Below the pieces are notes generated by a model. That model was given only the letters and a program-made list of their open reading frames with translations. It did not search any database and had not been told where the DNA came from. Below, in pieces: positions 33,033 through 39,414 of a stretch of 39,414 nt of DNA (positions are counted from its first letter, which is position 1; each line of letters begins with the position of its first letter). The position numbers were made by a program, and so were the translations under genes. The DNA comes from Acidobacteriaceae bacterium (GTDB taxonomy: Bacteria > Acidobacteriota > Terriglobia > Terriglobales > Acidobacteriaceae): the NCBI GenBank assembly GCA_027452245.1, contig DAIDGW010000012.1, positions 1 to 39,414 of the forward strand, in the 5' to 3' direction.

Positions 33033-35450
33033 CTAAGGTTTCACAGCGATCAGATTGAGATTGCAGCTGGGACTGCTGGCGCCGTTCGAACAGAATGGAT
33101 TGGTGACATTGGGCAGGCTGGGGAAGGGTATCTGTGCAATGTCTGCCCCTGCAGGGATACTGATCTGGTGCAGCATCTGATCATTGCCTGCGATGTATAT
33201 CAGAAGCCCGTCACTCGTCATCGACGCGGCAACCGGGGTGACGTTGTTGGCGATGGGAATGCCCGTCACGCTACTCGTGATGAAGTTGTAGACAAGAACC
33301 AGGCTCAAATCTTTGGAGACGATATAGGCCAGTGATCCGTCAGGTGAAGTAAACAAGGCGATGGGCTGCAGAACTCCTTGGCCGACAGTGTACTTCTGCA
33401 CGGTGTGCGTGATGTTCTGAGGGCAAGAGGGCAGGGGAATTGGCGGGTTCGCCGGGATTGTTGAAGTCGTGGTGACCTTCGCCGTGACGATATCCAGGAC
33501 GGTCCCAGCAGCGTCCATGGTCACAAAGCGCGGCTCATCAACTTGGTTCGGAGTCTGCAGCGCTGGCAGAGGAGCCGTAAAGGCAGGCACCGCATCCACC
33601 GTGATTACCTGTGGAGTCACCACGCCGCTGGTTGGATCCGTGTAGGTAGCGACCTGGTTGTTGCAGACGTTCATGGCGGTCAGAGTCGGAACCGTGGTGT
33701 TGCTCCCGTAATACATAAAGGCGCCGTTGGGCGAGAAGTTGATTGTCGTCGCCGGCGCGGACAGCGGTACAGTTTGCACATACTGCAGGGGCGAATTGAT
33801 GTACAAGGTGTTGCCCGCGGGAGTCCCCGTGGTGGTTCTGCAAGGTATAGCGCTGTTCGGCGTGCAACCCAAAATGTAGGACTTCAGGCCATCTGGAGTG
33901 AAACCTGCCGCGACCGCTGCTGTGATATTTAAAGCTGTGCTGCTGGGTGTGGTTCCGGTCAAGGTCGTGACATACACCTGGTTCGGTATCTGGAATGAAT
34001 CCGCAAAAATCGCATTATTGCCATTATTGGAGACCGCCAATACGGTTCCGGTCACGCTGGGAAGGGTGGTGAAGGGGCTGGTAGAGCCGCCGATATTCGC
34101 CGGGTTGATTGCATAGGCTCCAAACTCGCTACCCGCATAGGCCTTGTCTCCCGGAGGGTCAAACAGGAGAGAGTTCGGCGCCGTTGGGAGAGTCACGGGC
34201 GCATTGGTGGCATTCTTTATGGTTGGAACCACATAGAGAGACACCGTGCAATCTTGCGAAGGTTGATTCTGGCAATCGGCACTGGTGGCCAGTACTGAAG
34301 TGGAAACAGGGATGCCCTTGCCAATTACTTCGCCGGAGAGCGCCGTGGTGGCATAGACCGGGAGCGGGATGAAATACGACCCGTTAGGCACTTGTCCTCC
34401 CGTCTGCAGGGCAGTGGGCACAAAGGGAAAGCCCACGTTACACGTGGGAGGAGTGCAGCTGGCCGTGACACTCCCGTAACCAGCTGCAGGGGCGCCCAGC
34501 GAACAGGTCTGGGCGCTGCAGGTGGTAGCGGCCGAAACGGCACCGGGATTTGAAGCTGACCAGGTCAATGGAGCTTTTGTCAGCTGATTGCCAAGAACAT
34601 CGAAAACGATGGCGGTGGCGGGCTGTGCTTTCCCCGCACTGGTCGCGAAACTGGTGATTCCCGTCTGCTGGATATTCGACCCGCCCACCTGAAGAAGGAT
34701 GTTCTGCACGGGGCAACTGAGGAAATAATTGAGATTGTTATACGGGGCGGCCTGCACGAATGCCGTACTGGTCACGCCACTGGCGGACGCGTAGATTTGA
34801 GTCATGCCCGGAGTTCCAGCAGTCGCTGTCACCTGATTCAGCGGCAGATTCAAAGAAGGGTCGATGATGGGAGTCAATGTGACTACATTCGCGACTGAGG
34901 AGCTCCAGGTGAATGGTCCCACGCTGGCAGTGATGTTGTTGTTCTGACTCCAGGCTGTCGCCTGCAAGGTCTCGCTTTGTCCCATGGAAAGGCAGGGCTC
35001 GGGCGTCGGCTGCGGAACCACGGGAATGGCGGTCACGCTGACGTTGTCGATGGGAGCGTGCACGAAGACGTAAGTGGGCGCGCTGATCGCTCCCAGAGCG
35101 CTCGCGGTGACTTGGACAAGTCCAACGTTCTGGGGAACGCACACCGTGTAATTCTGCTGCCAGATACCGGCGCAGGCCGCACCTTGTGGCGAAATAGTCA
35201 AAACTCCGGTGTTGGTGGACTGGTAGTAGAACGATGGATTCAGGTTCGAATTCCGGCTGTTTTGAGCGGTGGCGATGAAATTAAGTACGCTGCCCAATTG
35301 CATTGAAACGCTGTTGGACGGCGTCAAAATAATTTTGGCGGGAGCGAAGGAAGTCGATCCGGACGAGTGACCTCCGCAACCAACGAATCCAGATACCATG
35401 ATGACAGCCGCCGATACGAAGGCGAGCCGACCAGAACACAACCTGCCCAT
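33033..35450 (-). CDS. Surface lipoprotein with Ig-like and beta-propeller-like parts
   Basis: The 805-residue protein has the lipobox MVSGFVGCGG (Cys25). The N-terminal half contains several Big-2/Ig-like sandwiches with repeated strand patterns (AKIILTPSNSVSMQLGSVLNF, PIDNVSVTAIP, LTWSASNPGAV). From about residue 435, blade-like repeats such as LLFDPPGDKAYAGSEFG, AAGFTPDGLKSYIL, INFSPNGAFMYYGSN and ALFTSPDGSLAYIVS look like a YncE-type propeller. It probably lies on the cell surface and binds a ligand; no catalytic signature is seen. The ATG at 35450 has a strong GGAGGG upstream. Confidence 0.82.
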   Translation of the reverse strand: MGRLCSGRLAFVSAAVIMVSGFVGCGGHSSGSTSFAPAKIILTPSNSVSMQLGSVLNFIATAQNSRNSNLNPSFYYQSTNTGVLTISPQGAACAGIWQQNYTVCVPQNVGLVQVTASALGAISAPTYVFVHAPIDNVSVTAIPVVPQPTPEPCLSMGQSETLQATAWSQNNNITASVGPFTWSSSVANVVTLTPIIDPSLNLPLNQVTATAGTPGMTQIYASASGVTSTAFVQAAPYNNLNYFLSCPVQNILLQVGGSNIQQTGITSFATSAGKAQPATAIVFDVLGNQLTKAPLTWSASNPGAVSAATTCSAQTCSLGAPAAGYGSVTASCTPPTCNVGFPFVPTALQTGGQVPNGSYFIPLPVYATTALSGEVIGKGIPVSTSVLATSADCQNQPSQDCTVSLYVVPTIKNATNAPVTLPTAPNSLLFDPPGDKAYAGSEFGAYAINPANIGGSTSPFTTLPSVTGTVLAVSNNGNNAIFADSFQIPNQVYVTTLTGTTPSSTALNITAAVAAGFTPDGLKSYILGCTPNSAIPCRTTTGTPAGNTLYINSPLQYVQTVPLSAPATTINFSPNGAFMYYGSNTTVPTLTAMNVCNNQVATYTDPTSGVVTPQVITVDAVPAFTAPLPALQTPNQVDEPRFVTMDAAGTVLDIVTAKVTTTSTIPANPPIPLPSCPQNITHTVQKYTVGQGVLQPIALFTSPDGSLAYIVSKDLSLVLVYNFITSSVTGIPIANNVTPVAASMTSDGLLIYIAGNDQMLHQISIPAGADIAQIPFPSLPNVTNPFCSNGASSPSCNLNLIAVKP

Positions 35451-35712
35451 GCACCCTCCTCGCCCCGGATTGCGGGACGAGCCTACTTCTGATTTGGAAT
35501 AGCTGACGGAGTTGAGAAACGTGTAGTTTAGAAGCTGAACGCAGATTCAGCAAGTCGGTGCGCCCTGCGCCCGGGCCAGATCCCGCACTCTCTAGCTTTT
35601 TATAGTCTGCAAGTGGCAGTTCGCAACCGAAATCTTGGCGTAGGGCGTTTGAGATGTGTTGGGAGTATTTTCAGCCTCTCCCTTCCGTCGATCATGGTAC
35701 GTCAGCATAAGG

Positions 35713-35741
35713 TTGACGATGTTTGCACAGGCTTGTTATAT
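35713..35741 (+). promoter_or_regulatory. Candidate promoter of the str operon
   Basis: TTGACG (35713-35718) and TTATAT (35736-35741) are separated by exactly 17 nt. This gives a 5' leader of about 395 nt before rpsL. It is the best sigma-70-type match in the spacer. Confidence 0.55.
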
Positions 35742-35889
35742 TTATTTGGTTCCGCGAGTTCATCTAGGCTTGCTGTAATGCTTCGACCTTTTCCCGGATT
35801 GGTGTACGTGGACGGGCTGGAAGCAAGAGCTACTGAAATACTTTTCTGGTAGGCTGTAGTTGCCGGAAAAAATTCCTCGCTGAAACGTT

Positions 35890-35929
35890 CCTGCGGCGCC
35901 TGTCACCCTTTCGTGACGGGATATGCAGG
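35890..35929 (+). promoter_or_regulatory. Leader hairpin in the str operon
   Basis: A two-part stem-loop: CCTGC (35890-35894) pairs with GCAGG (35925-35929), and CTGTCAC (35900-35906) pairs with GTGACGG (35913-35919), separated by a symmetric 5 x 5 internal loop. A smaller hairpin CATGAC/GTCATG follows downstream. A regulatory role is inferred only from position. Confidence 0.4.
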
Positions 35930-36143
35930 GCAAGGCTGACGAAACGGAGTGCCCCCGAAATTTGGGCCGGGCGCCACCGTCGCCAGCGTGGGTCTGACAG
36001 GAATCCAGAATCTCCTGCGTACGTGCGCGGTGAGAGGCATGACTGAGCAGTCCGTCATGCGTCCGGATGTGCGTCGAGAACAAGTTTTCCGCTGGGCGCT
36101 GATCTGCTGAGGTGGATGAGTGCGCGGCAAGGAGCGGCAAAGA

Positions 36144-37003
<860 letters not shown>

Positions 37004-37044
37004 GGAATTTGTAATTTTTGGAGCCCAGAAAGAGTTATAGCGTC

Positions 37045-39132
<2,088 letters not shown>

Positions 39133-39273
39133 TGGTGATTTGCGAGCGTGGGCGGGAATCGGTAGCGATCATCCTGCGCGAATTGCAGAATCCGGTTTGA
39201 CAGGGCATGCCTTTAGGTGTGCCGATAAGCGAATTTAGAGATTCGGGGCTTTAGCTCCTGAGGAAAAGCAATC

Positions 39274-39414
39274 ATGGCGAAAGAAAAATTTGATCGGACA
39301 AAGCCGCATTGCAACGTGGGGACGATTGGTCACATTGATCATGGCAAGACGACGTTGACGGCGGCGATCACGAAGGTGTTGTCCAAGCACAATCCGAACA
39401 TCAAGTTCCGGTCG
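39274..39414 (+). CDS. tuf: Translation elongation factor Tu, cut by the window edge
   Basis: The first 47 codons of EF-Tu are present: [20 protein letters not shown], followed by [14 protein letters not shown] with the P-loop Gly-His-Ile-Asp-His-Gly-Lys-Thr. EF-Tu delivers aminoacyl-tRNA to the ribosome in its GTP form. The ATG at 39274 has GAGGA about 10 nt upstream. The 141-nt gap after fusA holds no gene. It is the last gene seen of the str operon. Confidence 0.96.
   Translation, partial: MAKEKFDRTKPHCNVGTIGHIDHGKTTLTAAITKVLSKHNPNIKFRS

Larger units (their letters stand above)
35451..36143. other. Spacer with str promoter and leader
   Basis: The first 250 nt contain no visible gene or repeat. 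From 35713 on it carries the str promoter and a leader of about 400 nt. A plus-strand open frame and a longer minus-strand one overlap it and rpsL; both are spurious. Confidence 0.6.

Overview
This window looks like chromosomal DNA from an Acidobacteriota bacterium, probably Terriglobia/Koribacter-like. That placement is an inference from gene content: an Oar-type TonB-dependent receptor with an N-terminal carboxypeptidase-regulatory domain, several cell-surface lipoproteins with Ig-like or glycine/serine-rich repeat modules, a CADD-type folate protein, and a moderately GC-rich background. No phage, insertion sequence, CRISPR array, tRNA or rRNA is recognisable.

Region 1 (1-3506, minus strand) is a compact gene run: CADD-like para-aminobenzoate (pABA) synthase, Sel1-repeat protein, FlK-type thioesterase, isocitrate lyase/PEP mutase-family enzyme and a truncated YfcE-type phosphoesterase. 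A Fur-box-like dyad abuts the -35 of a candidate promoter in front of the CADD gene. Region 2 (3507-10448) holds mnmG, an exported protein with a VirB10-like core, a Mn-type superoxide dismutase, a LysM/DUF4015 glycoside-hydrolase-like protein, a Nudix hydrolase and a small zinc-ribbon protein. Four good or fair intrinsic terminators separate transcription units in the window.

Region 3 (10449-11207) has no protein gene but contains the most interesting object in the window. Two paralogous, apparently structured RNA modules lie in tandem, each closed by its own unrelated long-range helix. A plausible promoter precedes them and a T-run follows. I cannot assign them to any RNA family. Region 4 (11208-18226, minus) is a czcCBA heavy-metal RND efflux operon preceded by a small two-helix membrane protein and an Ig-domain lipoprotein.

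Region 5 (18555-28432) contains a four-repeat lipoprotein, a stand-alone ClpB-D2-like AAA+ ATPase, the large TonB-dependent receptor and a TPR-GAF-GGDEF fusion whose GGDEF signature is lost. Region 6 (28549-32953, plus) is a short-chain acyl-CoA module (thiolase, 3-hydroxybutyryl-CoA dehydrogenase, enoyl-CoA hydratase) followed by ribH and nusB. Region 7 (33033-39414) is a surface lipoprotein, then the str operon rpsL-rpsG-fusA-tuf, behind a promoter about 400 nt upstream of rpsL; tuf is cut by the window edge.

Several starts are GTG or TTG (phosphoesterase, LysM protein, zinc-ribbon protein, ribH, rpsL, fusA). Where I moved a start from the longest open frame, the entry says why.
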